Shown here in pieces: positions 1 to 7,194 of a stretch of DNA of 10,962 bases (the stretch's first letter is position 1; every line of letters begins with the position of its first letter). The position numbers and the translations under genes are program-made. Location: the NCBI GenBank assembly GCA_023447635.1, contig JAEXNA010000094.1:1-10962 (forward strand), written 5' to 3'. The notes below the pieces were generated by a model. The model searched no databases. It had not been told where the DNA came from and saw only the letters and a program-made list of their open reading frames with translations. This DNA comes from Vulcanimicrobiota bacterium (GTDB taxonomy: Bacteria > Vulcanimicrobiota > Xenobia > Xenobiales > JADMJV01).

Positions 1-25
1 TCCCTCGCAAGGGGATCTCCAAGTA

Positions 26-44
26 GGGCTCGCCTGTGGAGCCC
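26..44. repeat. Short hairpin upstream of the kinase gene
   Basis: A perfect 6-bp inverted repeat (GGGCTC, 7-nt loop, GAGCCC) lies in the leading intergenic stretch. No T-tract follows, so it is not a standard rho-independent terminator. It may belong to the end of a gene left of the window. Two short frames run in from the left edge and stop at 69 (TAG) and about 80 (TGA), but they are too short to call. I see no convincing promoter in 1-187. Confidence 0.3.
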
Positions 45-187
45 GGCGGAGTTCACCCCTCTACCCTAGTTTGCGAAAATGAACGGCATGCGTCCAGCCT
101 GTTGTGAGATCGTGTCCAAAAGCTTGCCAAAAGATGAACAGGGTTAGAGGTTGGTCGGCGGATGGTGCGGGAATATCGCTCTTCGAG

Positions 188-2692
188 ATGCATAGTGGCC
201 TGAGAAATGTGGAGCTCGTAGAGACCATCGATTGGGGGGAGACCCCTCTCGGTCCTCGCGGCCTTTGGCCGCAGAGCCTGAAGACAACGGTCGACCTGGT
301 GTTGAGTTGTGAGACGCCTATGACCTTGTTATGGGGTGTCGACGGGATCCTGATCTACAACGATGCCTACGTGGACATTCTGGGTCCGCGCAAGCATCCC
401 GAGGCGATGGGGCAAAGCGCCCGGCGGATTTTCCCAGAGGTCTGGTCGACCATCGGCCCGCTTCTGGAGAGCGTGCGGCGGACCGGGCAGGGCACCCGAT
501 TTCCCGAACTGCTGTTCTTCTTGGAACGGGACGGCTTCCTGGAAGAGAACTATTTCGACTTCTCCTACAACCCGGTGCGGGACGAGTCGGGCGAGGTGGT
601 GGCGGTGCTCGACGTGGTGGTCGAGACGACCCAGCGCGTGGTGGCCGAACGGCAGCTTCGTACCCTGCGGGAGTTGGGTGAGGTCGAGGCGCTCGACGAG
701 GTGGGGACCTGCCTGGCCGTAACCGAAGCGCTGGACAGGAACCGCTACGATGTTCCGTTCGCGCTACTGGCCCTGTATGAAGGGGAGGCGTTGACTCTGG
801 CGGCTCGGTGCGGCCCGGAGGGGGTCGACCTCGAGGGCTTTGGTACGGAGCTGCTGTTGGAGGTCTCAGCCTTGCTGGCTTCGGACGCTTCGGAGCCGCT
901 TCGCCTGAACAACCTGGCCCACCGGCTGACAGTCCAGGGCTTTCCCCAGTCCGACTTCGGAATCCCCGAGCAGGCGGTCTTGCTTCCCTTGCGCTCGGCT
1001 GGAGCCTTGCATGGCGTGGTGATCCTGGGGGCCAGTCCGCGCCGCCGAGACAACGGAGACTACCGGCAGTTTTTCGAGCTGATCGCGAGCAGTCTGACGG
1101 CCTCGTTGTCCCGAGCCGTCGCGGCCCGGGAAGAGCAGCGCCGCCTGCAGGCTTTGCAGGCGTTGGACCGGGCCAAAACCGACTTTTTCTTCAACGTCAG
1201 CCACGAGTTCCGTACTCCACTGACCTTGATGCTGGGACCGCTGCGGGTGCTGCTGGACCAGGAGTCGCTACTCGCTTCGACCCGCCGCGAGATAGAGATG
1301 GTCGAACGCAACGCGGGCCGGCTCATGAAGCTGGTCAACAACCTGCTGGACGTGTCGAAGCTCGAGGCCCGAAAGCTGACCGCTGTTTTAGAACCGGTCG
1401 ATCTGGCCGCCCTGACCGCCGATATCGCCAGCGTCTTTCGTTCGACCATCGAGCGCGGCGGGCTGACCTTTAGCATCGAGTGCCCGCCTTTGGCGCACTC
1501 TTACCAGATCGACCCGGACATGTGGGAGAAGATCGTCAGCAATCTGCTTTCGAATGCGTTCAAGTTTACCCTCGAGGGCGAAATCCGGCTGTCTCTGAGG
1601 GAAGATGACGAGGGGGCGGTGCTGACGATCTGCGATAGCGGCAGCGGAATCGCGGCGGACGACCTTCCCCATCTTTTCGACCGATTCCACCGGACCCAGA
1701 CGACCCTGGCTCGCAGCCATGAGGGAGCGGGCATCGGTCTTTCCCTGGTCGAGGAGTTGAGCCTTCTGCTAGGGGCCACCGTGACGGTGCAGAGTGAGCC
1801 CGACCGCGGCAGCTTGTTCTCGGTCCACCTGCCGCCCAGTCTGCGCACCGAACTGTTGCCGCAGGGGCCGCGAAGGGCCAGCCCGGCCGTGCTGGGTAGC
1901 CTCACGGAGATGCTGCCCGAAGAGCAGGGAGAGGCCGCCCCGCCGATCTCGGAGGAGAAGTTCGGTAACCTCCTGGTGGTCGATGACAACGCCGACATGC
2001 GCGAGTTTGCCCGCCGCGCCCTGGCGCCTTACTACGAGGTGCGCCTGGCCAGGGACGGTCTGGAAGCGCTGGAGTTGATCGAGGGCGAGATGCCGGAGCT
2101 GATCGTGTCCGACATCATGATGCCGCGCTGCGACGGGCTGCAGATGCTGCGACAGTTGCGCGAGAACGAGGCGACGCGAGCGCTGCCGGTGCTACTGATT
2201 TCGGCTCGAGCCGGCGAGGGGTCGCAGGCGGTCGGGTTGGAGTCGGGAGCGGACGACTATCTGGTCAAGCCGTTCAGCCGCCGTCAGCTGCAAAGTCGGG
2301 TTCGCTCGCTGCTCGAACGCTCGCGGGAGCTTCGCCTGGAGGCGCGGCGCGAGCAAGAGACAGCTCGAATTTTTTCGCAGTTGGCGCAGGCGACGCTGGC
2401 CGTGGGTAAGGCCCAGGATATCGGCGAACTTCTGACTCTAACGGCAGAGCAGGCGGGGCTGCTGGTCGAGGCCGACCAGGCGTGTTGCCAGTTGCAGGGA
2501 GAGGCGGCGCTGTTCCAGGAGCTGGATCCGTGGGAGCTTGCCCTGCAGGGAGAGGACGGGCAGACTCTGGCCGTGCTACGCCTGGTCGGGGTCGACCCGC
2601 GGCGACGCTCTGGGACTCGCCAGGCGATGCTGTCTCAGCTGACTCAGCTTTCTGCGGCGGTGTTGGAGCGGCTGACGCCCGGGCCGGGCTGA
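188..2692 (+). CDS. Hybrid sensor histidine kinase (PAS-GAF-HisKA-HATPase-REC-GAF-like)
   Basis: Likely cytosolic, with no membrane segment or signal peptide; 834 aa from the ATG at 188. Order: PAS-like region ~35-145, opening with the family pattern 'DWGETPLGPRGLWPQSL'; GAF ~170-308; short helix; HisKA with H-box 'NVSHEFRTPL' (phospho-acceptor His339); HATPase with N-box Asn452/Asn456, G1 'DSGSG' from Asp483 and G2 'GAGIGLSL'; receiver ~594-712 with Asp599/Asp600, phospho-acceptor Asp642 in 'SDIMMPRCDG' and Lys694 in 'VKPF'. All key residues for autophosphorylation and intramolecular phosphotransfer are present. A tail of about 115 residues resembles a shortened GAF and ends in a typical GAF helix. 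There is no HPt or DNA-binding domain, so the partner is unknown. The frame is open back to a GTG at 104, with another ATG at 134. I prefer 188 because upstream codons (AGA, AGG, ATA) are atypical and homologues usually begin shortly before the DW motif. No start has a clear Shine-Dalgarno. Confidence 0.93.
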   Translation: MHSGLRNVELVETIDWGETPLGPRGLWPQSLKTTVDLVLSCETPMTLLWGVDGILIYNDAYVDILGPRKHPEAMGQSARRIFPEVWSTIGPLLESVRRTGQGTRFPELLFFLERDGFLEENYFDFSYNPVRDESGEVVAVLDVVVETTQRVVAERQLRTLRELGEVEALDEVGTCLAVTEALDRNRYDVPFALLALYEGEALTLAARCGPEGVDLEGFGTELLLEVSALLASDASEPLRLNNLAHRLTVQGFPQSDFGIPEQAVLLPLRSAGALHGVVILGASPRRRDNGDYRQFFELIASSLTASLSRAVAAREEQRRLQALQALDRAKTDFFFNVSHEFRTPLTLMLGPLRVLLDQESLLASTRREIEMVERNAGRLMKLVNNLLDVSKLEARKLTAVLEPVDLAALTADIASVFRSTIERGGLTFSIECPPLAHSYQIDPDMWEKIVSNLLSNAFKFTLEGEIRLSLREDDEGAVLTICDSGSGIAADDLPHLFDRFHRTQTTLARSHEGAGIGLSLVEELSLLLGATVTVQSEPDRGSLFSVHLPPSLRTELLPQGPRRASPAVLGSLTEMLPEEQGEAAPPISEEKFGNLLVVDDNADMREFARRALAPYYEVRLARDGLEALELIEGEMPELIVSDIMMPRCDGLQMLRQLRENEATRALPVLLISARAGEGSQAVGLESGADDYLVKPFSRRQLQSRVRSLLERSRELRLEARREQETARIFSQLAQATLAVGKAQDIGELLTLTAEQAGLLVEADQACCQLQGEAALFQELDPWELALQGEDGQTLAVLRLVGVDPRRRSGTRQAMLSQLTQLSAAVLERLTPGPG

Positions 2693-2762
2693 GCTCGTTG
2701 GGCGGCCAGCGCGTCCCCGGCGGAGATTTGGGGTCTCCTCCCCCCTTGTCGTGGGGCGAGTT

Positions 2763-2781
2763 ATCCTTCTAGCAGAAGGGT
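2763..2781. terminator. Hairpin after the kinase gene, possible terminator
   Basis: CCTTCT-AGC-AGAAGG forms a perfect 6-bp stem with a 3-nt loop, extendable by a T-G and an A-T pair, about 70 bp after the kinase stop. The run that follows (TCTTATC) is only weakly T-rich. It could terminate the kinase transcript or be a leader structure for the pilin cluster. The G/C runs at about 2730-2756 (GGGG...CCCC...GGGG) could also pair with each other. Confidence 0.3.
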
Positions 2782-2784
2782 CTT

Positions 2785-2801
2785 ATCAGTGCTAAACTGA
2801 T
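2785..2801. promoter_or_regulatory. ATCAGT-N5-ACTGAT inverted repeat just before the pilin cluster
   Basis: A perfect 6-bp inverted repeat with a 5-bp spacer (GCTAA) ends 3 bp before the GTG start of the PilX-like gene. The size and symmetry would suit a dimeric regulator site or a small mRNA hairpin over the start region. No protein can be assigned. It contains an ATG (2800) that reads ATG-CGG-TGA, the TGA overlapping the GTG start of the next gene. Confidence 0.3.
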
Positions 2802-2804
2802 GCG

Positions 2805-2987
2805 GTGAGACTCCCTGTGCGACGGCCGCGAGCGTTTGCCATGATGATGGCGCTGCAGTTGGTTTGTGTGCTGCTGGTGGCGATTGTGGCGATGCTGGCG
2901 GTGGCTCATCGGAATCTGTTTTCGGCCCAGCGCTATCACCAGCGGGTAGTAGCGCAGCAGGCGGCGGAGGCGGAAGCCACCAGCTGA
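2805..2987 (+). CDS. PilX-like pilin protein, 5' part of a frameshifted gene
   Basis: This 60-codon frame encodes the N-terminus of a pilin-like membrane protein: an Arg-rich cytoplasmic stretch (residues 2-9), one hydrophobic helix (~11-34), then an amphipathic helix ending 'VVAQQAAEAEA', the arrangement of PilX-N-type minor pilins. It stops at TGA 2985-2987. The expected ectodomain continues at once in another frame (see next entry), so the two are one broken gene. Going from this frame to the downstream one needs a -1 shift, equivalent to one base missing near 2970-2980. No classical slippery heptamer is visible. There is no prepilin G/E+5 cleavage motif, as in many PilX-like proteins. The start is GTG at 2805; a second GTG (2817) and ATG (2841) are in frame. 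Shine-Dalgarno is weak or absent. Confidence 0.72.
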   Translation: MRLPVRRPRAFAMMMALQLVCVLLVAIVAMLAVAHRNLFSAQRYHQRVVAQQAAEAEATS

Positions 2988-4213
2988 GAGCCTCGGGCTC
3001 GCTGACCTCCTCCTCCGCCTCGGTCTCCCTGCTGCCCTCCAGCGGGGTTCACGCCGCCTCGGTGCAGACCGAGCAGCCGCAGCGACCGCATCTCAACATC
3101 GACATTCGCGACCTGGTGCAGCAGCACGCCTCCTCTCCCCCTCCACCTTCCTTCCCCTCCGTAGGCAATGTCGAGCTACCGGCCGGCAACTACTACCTGA
3201 CGGGCAACCGGGTGCTGAACGGCGACCTGGTGCTGCGTGATGGGGCTCAGCTTTTTATCCAGGGCGATCTGACCATCAATGGGTCGGTATCGGGCGTGGG
3301 GACGCTGGCGGTGACGGGATTTACCTCGCTGAAAGGGAGTTCGCACGTGTCCGCTCCGCAGGGGCAGTACACGGCGCTGCTCAGCCGCCGAGGGGTCTCG
3401 CTGACCGGCTTTGACGGCACGGCTTACCTGCGAGATCTGGCCGCCAGCAATTCGGTGGTGGCGACCCAGTTGACCCGCTACACCGAGTCGATCCAGGGGC
3501 TGCAGGACGTGGTCTCTCACCCGCCCGACACCTGGGCCGGGGAGAACGGGACCACCACCGACGACGCCTTGAGCCTGGCCTTCGATCACCACCGGGGCAA
3601 CCTGGGGAACCGTATGGGGGCGGCCGGGCAGCTTTCCGAGCAGCTGCCCAGCGGCGCTACGGCCGACTTCCTGCGCAAGCGGTTCCTGCACCTGCGCACC
3701 ATGTACCATATGGCCTGGAACGACATTGACGACGCCGTGGTGTTCCCGTTCCTGAGTCGCACCGATCACGAACGCCGGGCCTATATCAACACCGTGATCG
3801 CGGCCTGGCTGAGCGGGGCCGAACAGCCCGACCAGGGCAGCCCCGGCGATACGGCGACCTCGATCCATGTGGCCTACGAGCATCTGACGCCGATCGAGCG
3901 AGAAGCGATCGCGCGGCTGAAAGCTCAGATCGAGCTGGAAGCGGCCGAGCAGCCGGGGATGTCGTATTTCAAGGGGCTGGTCTACACCAACGGTCCGCTC
4001 TACGTGGGCAACGAGCTGACGGTGGTGGGGGCGCTGGAGGCTCAGGGGGTGCCGGGGATCGCCTCGCGCGACTTTGATGGCGTGACGCTGGAGCCGGGCG
4101 ATGTTCAGCTGGCTCCGAACTCCGAGCTGGTCTACGTGGAAGAGCTGCTGCGCAGCGAGCTTCCGCTGGGCCGCACGGGGACTCTGAAAGTTCTCTTCTC
4201 CTTTGCCGAGTAG
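2972..4213 (+). CDS. PilX-like pilin ectodomain, 3' part of a frameshifted gene
   Basis: The frame is open from before 2864 to the TAG at 4211-4213, but only the part after about 2972 looks coding; the earlier stretch is a Gly/Ser-rich shadow of the 5' frame. The meaningful product starts near 'HQLRASGSL' and has about 410 residues. A Ser/Pro-rich linker is followed by 'LPAGNYYLTGNRVLNGDLVL' and 'GAQLFIQGDLTINGSVSG', repetitive beta-strand patterns like the polymer-forming or beta-solenoid ectodomains of PilX-associated proteins. A helical insert follows (~3640-3950), then 'FKGLVYTNGPLYVGNELTVV' near the end. The leftward PilX-like gene at the right of the window has the same plan, with a 'GSYFFHELDLKG' strand region and a late 'FNGVISGKG' segment. 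Its stop overlaps the next gene's TTG by 11 bp. With no credible start of its own, it is either dead or an artefact of one lost base. Confidence 0.75.
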   Translation, partial: GSHQLRASGSLTSSSASVSLLPSSGVHAASVQTEQPQRPHLNIDIRDLVQQHASSPPPPSFPSVGNVELPAGNYYLTGNRVLNGDLVLRDGAQLFIQGDLTINGSVSGVGTLAVTGFTSLKGSSHVSAPQGQYTALLSRRGVSLTGFDGTAYLRDLAASNSVVATQLTRYTESIQGLQDVVSHPPDTWAGENGTTTDDALSLAFDHHRGNLGNRMGAAGQLSEQLPSGATADFLRKRFLHLRTMYHMAWNDIDDAVVFPFLSRTDHERRAYINTVIAAWLSGAEQPDQGSPGDTATSIHVAYEHLTPIEREAIARLKAQIELEAAEQPGMSYFKGLVYTNGPLYVGNELTVVGALEAQGVPGIASRDFDGVTLEPGDVQLAPNSELVYVEELLRSELPLGRTGTLKVLFSFAE

Positions 4214-4619
4214 ATCGGGGATAGGTCGTCGAGCCTATTCGCTGCTCGAGGTGACTCTGGCGCTGGGCATCATCGCTTCGGTGGCGCTGGTGGTGATCGG
4301 CCTGGTGGGAGCGGGTCTGTCGGCCCAGCTGCAGGGCGAGCAGCACACGGTGGGGACCGAGATTGCTAACGACCTGTTAGAGAGGGTGCGGGCGGACGGC
4401 TACCTGACCATTCCGCCCGACGCGCAGAGTTTTGACGGACGAGAGGCGCAACCGGCGGTCGACGGGTTCCCTCCTTCGCCGTATCCCCGTCCGGCTTACG
4501 CCCCGGAGTACAGTTTGCTGGTCGAGAGCGAGCCGGCCGGGCGGAATCTGCGTCGGGTCCGAGTCACGGTGTTCTCGAAAACCTCGAGCACGCGGCTGGA
4601 GAGCTTGTTTCACCCTTGA
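4203..4619 (+). CDS. Type IV prepilin-like minor pilin (PilV/GspI-like)
   Basis: This 138-aa protein has a class III prepilin N-terminus: a short basic leader (residues 1-11), then 'YSLLEVTLAL' with Glu at +5, and a hydrophobic helix to about residue 35 that would anchor it in the membrane and pack it into a pilus or pseudopilus. The residue before the predicted cleavage site is Ala11 rather than the usual Gly. Length and the pattern 'EIANDLLERVR' after the helix fit PilV/GspI-type minor pilins. The frame opens only after a TGA at 4185, and TTG 4203 is the only initiator codon before the prepilin motif, so the TTG start is well supported. It overlaps the preceding stop by 11 bp and has no obvious Shine-Dalgarno, suggesting coupled translation. 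The exact subfamily is uncertain. Confidence 0.85.
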   Translation: MPSRSGIGRRAYSLLEVTLALGIIASVALVVIGLVGAGLSAQLQGEQHTVGTEIANDLLERVRADGYLTIPPDAQSFDGREAQPAVDGFPPSPYPRPAYAPEYSLLVESEPAGRNLRRVRVTVFSKTSSTRLESLFHP

Positions 4620-5245
4620 GGCGTCCAGAGCGCGGACATACCTTGTTAGAGCTGGTGGTGGTGTGCAGCTTGCTTCTGCTCTTGATCGGGCTGTGCTTTG
4701 GCGCCTGGCGCACCGGCGTGAGGGCGTTTTCCAAGGCCGACCGCAAGACCAAACTGCTGACCGACCTGCAGGTGGTAGCGGTGATGCTGCGGCGGGAGGC
4801 GTCGTTTGCCAGTCGTCCGAGCTTCACCCTTGAGAACGATACCGACGGGAGCGCCCTGAGCTTCCTTTCGGCGCGCACTCTGAAGGCTTCCGGGGATCGC
4901 TTCACCGTCGATCCTGGGAGCTTTCGCCCGGAGTGGCAGAAGTATCTGCTGGTCTGGCTGGACAAGGGATCGGGCGAGCTTTTCCAACGCGAGGTGCCGC
5001 TGGTGGCGGGGGCGGCTCAGCGTCGCTACCCGACCCCGATCGAGCTTTACGACGCGGGGCCGGGAGTGCAGCCGCTGGCGGACTATCTCGAAGACGGCCG
5101 GAAGCTGGTGGCGGGGGTGGACAGCCTGCTGGCCCGCTGGGAGGAGAACGCTTTGCGGGTGACTTTGGGAGGTCGAGGGACCGACCGGACGGCGGTGGAG
5201 GAAGAGCGTTTTACCTATGAGGTGGTACTTCAGCCCCGGAACTGA
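4616..5245 (+). CDS. Type IV prepilin-like minor pilin (PilW/GspJ-like)
   Basis: This 209-aa prepilin-like protein has leader MRRPERG, predicted cleavage after Gly7, then 'HTLLELVVV' with Glu at +5, and a hydrophobic helix to about residue 28. The amphipathic helix and the segment 'LLTDLQVVAVMLRREASFAS' are typical of PilW/GspJ minor pilins, which cap or initiate pili and pseudopili. The TTG start overlaps the previous stop as TTGA; the next in-frame initiator lies past the cleavage site, so TTG 4616 is needed for a functional leader. It closes the three-gene pilin cluster. Its plan (DLQ helix, SF-S strand, later W/Y-rich strand) parallels the leftward gene at 10178-10960, suggesting distant paralogues. 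It has no Cys-rich or carbohydrate-binding features. Confidence 0.87.
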   Translation: MRRPERGHTLLELVVVCSLLLLLIGLCFGAWRTGVRAFSKADRKTKLLTDLQVVAVMLRREASFASRPSFTLENDTDGSALSFLSARTLKASGDRFTVDPGSFRPEWQKYLLVWLDKGSGELFQREVPLVAGAAQRRYPTPIELYDAGPGVQPLADYLEDGRKLVAGVDSLLARWEENALRVTLGGRGTDRTAVEEERFTYEVVLQPRN

Positions 5246-5269
5246 GAGGGCCGTTTGGGGGTTGGAGGA

Positions 5270-5293
5270 GGCATTTGGGCGGTAGAGAATGCC
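5270..5293. repeat. GGCATT-N12-AATGCC inverted repeat
   Basis: A perfect 6-bp inverted repeat with a 12-nt spacer lies in the 106-bp gap between the pilin cluster and the PAS/GAF gene. It could be an operator or a weak hairpin. There is no T-tract, so it is not a clear terminator. Chance occurrence cannot be excluded. Confidence 0.2.
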
Positions 5294-5325
5294 CTGGGTT
5301 AGATTTTCAAGGAGTTTCCCCCACT

Positions 5326-5355
5326 TTGAGTAGACCTTTTCTCGCCTTCCCGTGA
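5326..5355 (+). CDS. Possible 9-codon leader peptide overlapping the PAS/GAF start
   Basis: TTG at 5326 opens a tiny frame (MSRPFLAFP) whose TGA (5353-5355) overlaps the GTG start of the next gene as GTGA. The only good Shine-Dalgarno in the region, AAGGAG at 5309-5314, lies 11 nt before this TTG but about 37 nt before the GTG, which has only pyrimidine-rich sequence in front of it. This could be a coupling device, or the true N-terminus of the large gene if an indel is present. Support is positional only. Confidence 0.25.
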   Translation: MSRPFLAFP

Positions 5356-7169
5356 CCGATTTTGATCTGACGGAGGTCGGCACCTGGGTGCTGGACCTGA
5401 CCTCGGGCCAGGTGAGGGGAGACAGCAGCCTGTTTGCCATCTTCGGGCTGGACGATTCGGCGGCGGTTCGGCCGTTGAGCGAGTTTATCTCGATGATCCA
5501 TCCCGAAGATCGAGAGCGGGTGGACCAGGCGATCGCTAGCTCGGTAGAGAGCGGCTCCAGCGAGTATCGGGCGGAGTACCGCATCGTGCGATCCGACGAC
5601 GTCCGCCGCGTGGTGGCGCGCGGCTTTATCGAGCGCGACGCCGAGGGGAACGCTTTGCGCTTTCCTGGACTGGTGGTCGACATGACCGAGCGGCATCGAG
5701 CCGAGTTGGCGCTGTCGGCGGAGAAGTCGGTGCTGGAGATGATCGCCAACGGCGCTCCGGTGGCCGAAGTGCTGGAATCGGTGGCGCTGGGTTTGGAAGC
5801 GCAGTCGAGCGCGGGCGGTCGAGCCTCTTTTCTGATTCTTGACGGTAGCCAGACTTTACGTCACTGCGCGGCTCCTTCGTTGCCTCCGGAACACTCTGGG
5901 GAGATTGACGAGCTGTGTTTGACCCTGGACGACCTGCCCGAGGCGGACGGGGTTGGCGGCGTCTGGCCGACCCTGGCCAGGCTGGCTCAAGGACGAGGCT
6001 GGACGGCCGTCGACGCGGTGACGGTGCGGGCCAGCAAGGGCGAGGCTCTGGGGGTGCTAGTGGTGCACTATCCCGGAACTTACCGGCCGAGCCTGGAGGA
6101 CCAGCAGCTGAAAAAAATGGCCACCCATCTGGCCGGCATCGTTTTGGAACGAGCCCGCACCGAGCAGGCGCTGCAGCAGCGGGTCGACGAATTTACCCTG
6201 TTGGCCAACAGTCTGCCTCAGCTGGCCTGGATGGCCGAGCCGGACGGCTACATCTTCTGGTTCAACAAGCGCTGGTACGAGTACACCGGCACCGGCGAGG
6301 CGGACATGCAGGGCTGGGGCTGGAGAAAGGCCCACCACCCCGACTGGATGGAAGAGGTGGTGGCGCAGTGGAGCAGCTGCGTGCGCAGCGGTTTGCCCTT
6401 CCGCAAGGAGTTCCCGATTCGGGGCGCCTCGGGTCGCTACCGTATGTTCTTGACCCAGGTCGAGCCGATCAAAGATAGCGACGGTCAGGTGACCCGCTGG
6501 TTCGGGACCCACACCGACGTGGAAGAGCTGCGGGCCTACCGGGAAGAGCGCGAGCGTCTGCTAGAGACGGAAGAGCGCTCGCGCAAAGAGGCGACGCAGC
6601 TCAGCGAGCAGCTGACCGAAGAGCGCGACAAGCTGCGCGAGGAGCGGGAGACCCAGGCGCGTCTGGTGCACCTGCTGCGGTCGGCCAACCGGGCCGCGTC
6701 GCAGATGAGCCTGGCCCGTACGCCGAAAGAGCTGATGGAGATCCTGTGGAATTTGCTGGTGTCGACGCTCGACGCCAGGGCGGCCGGGATCTGGCACGTT
6801 TCGAGTAGCCCGAACATTTTGGAGCTGGCCGGTTCCTACCAGCTCGACGACAGCTCTCCGATGCTGGCCCGGACTTTGGACGTTCGCTACAATTCCTACA
6901 AGACGGGCTGGGTGGCTCGCTACGGCCAGCCGTTTGCGGGACTGGTCGACTCGCGCGACCTGCAGCTGGACCAGGACTGGCTGCAGCGCAACGGGGTGCG
7001 CTACGCGGCGATCTATCCGCTGCTGGCCAGCACCCGGGTGGTCGGAGTGATGGCGTTTTTCGGAGGCGAAGAGCTGCCCGTGGTCATGCCCGAAGTGCTG
7101 GCCACCGTGGCGGGTGTTTATGGCAACCACCTGGTGGCCCCCCGCGAGGAGAGAGCCTCTCGCACCTGA
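5352..7169 (+). CDS. PAS-GAF-PAS-GAF sensory protein without an output domain
   Basis: This 605-aa cytosolic protein has PAS_3-like domain 1 (~8-112, from 'GTWVLDLTSG' to 'DMTERHRAE'), GAF 1 (~125-268, ending in helix 'HLAGIVLERA'), PAS_3-like domain 2 (~280-395, with 'PDGYIFWFNKRWYEYTG' and 'RWFGTHTDVEEL'), a charged Glu/Arg-rich coiled coil (~391-445) and GAF 2 (~448-595). PAS and GAF domains sense small ligands, redox state or light, or dimerise. Proteins of this layout normally end in a histidine kinase, GGDEF or SpoIIE phosphatase domain; here the protein stops about 10 residues after GAF 2. No H-box, ATP-binding or GGDEF motif is present. It may work by protein contact, perhaps with a kinase such as the one at the left of the window (inference), or be a truncated kinase. 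GTG 5352 is the first initiator after an in-frame TAG at 5331. The first PAS starts almost immediately and may be slightly short. Confidence 0.9.
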   Translation: MTDFDLTEVGTWVLDLTSGQVRGDSSLFAIFGLDDSAAVRPLSEFISMIHPEDRERVDQAIASSVESGSSEYRAEYRIVRSDDVRRVVARGFIERDAEGNALRFPGLVVDMTERHRAELALSAEKSVLEMIANGAPVAEVLESVALGLEAQSSAGGRASFLILDGSQTLRHCAAPSLPPEHSGEIDELCLTLDDLPEADGVGGVWPTLARLAQGRGWTAVDAVTVRASKGEALGVLVVHYPGTYRPSLEDQQLKKMATHLAGIVLERARTEQALQQRVDEFTLLANSLPQLAWMAEPDGYIFWFNKRWYEYTGTGEADMQGWGWRKAHHPDWMEEVVAQWSSCVRSGLPFRKEFPIRGASGRYRMFLTQVEPIKDSDGQVTRWFGTHTDVEELRAYREERERLLETEERSRKEATQLSEQLTEERDKLREERETQARLVHLLRSANRAASQMSLARTPKELMEILWNLLVSTLDARAAGIWHVSSSPNILELAGSYQLDDSSPMLARTLDVRYNSYKTGWVARYGQPFAGLVDSRDLQLDQDWLQRNGVRYAAIYPLLASTRVVGVMAFFGGEELPVVMPEVLATVAGVYGNHLVAPREERASRT

Positions 7170-7194
7170 GCCTTTCGAGCGGGAAAGAGGGGCC

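Noticed and set aside
79..147. 22-codon frame starting ATG 79 ahead of the kinase gene
   Set aside because: No ribosome site, no coupling to the kinase start and no motif; likely chance.
2864..2971. Upstream part of the PilX ectodomain frame, starting with an ATG-like codon
   Set aside because: The peptide is Gly/Ser/Cys-rich and lies over the hydrophobic helix coded in the other frame, so it is not a real start for the ectodomain.
2950..2990. Programmed ribosomal frameshift in the PilX-like gene
   Set aside because: No X-XXY-YYZ heptamer, A/T-rich slip run or clear downstream pseudoknot could be seen; a lost base is simpler.
4646..5749. Long leftward open frame (367 codons) opposite the PilW-like and PAS/GAF genes
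   Set aside because: Spans two well-supported rightward genes and their gap; composition is Arg/Ser/Pro-rich without family motifs. An antisense shadow typical of GC-rich DNA.
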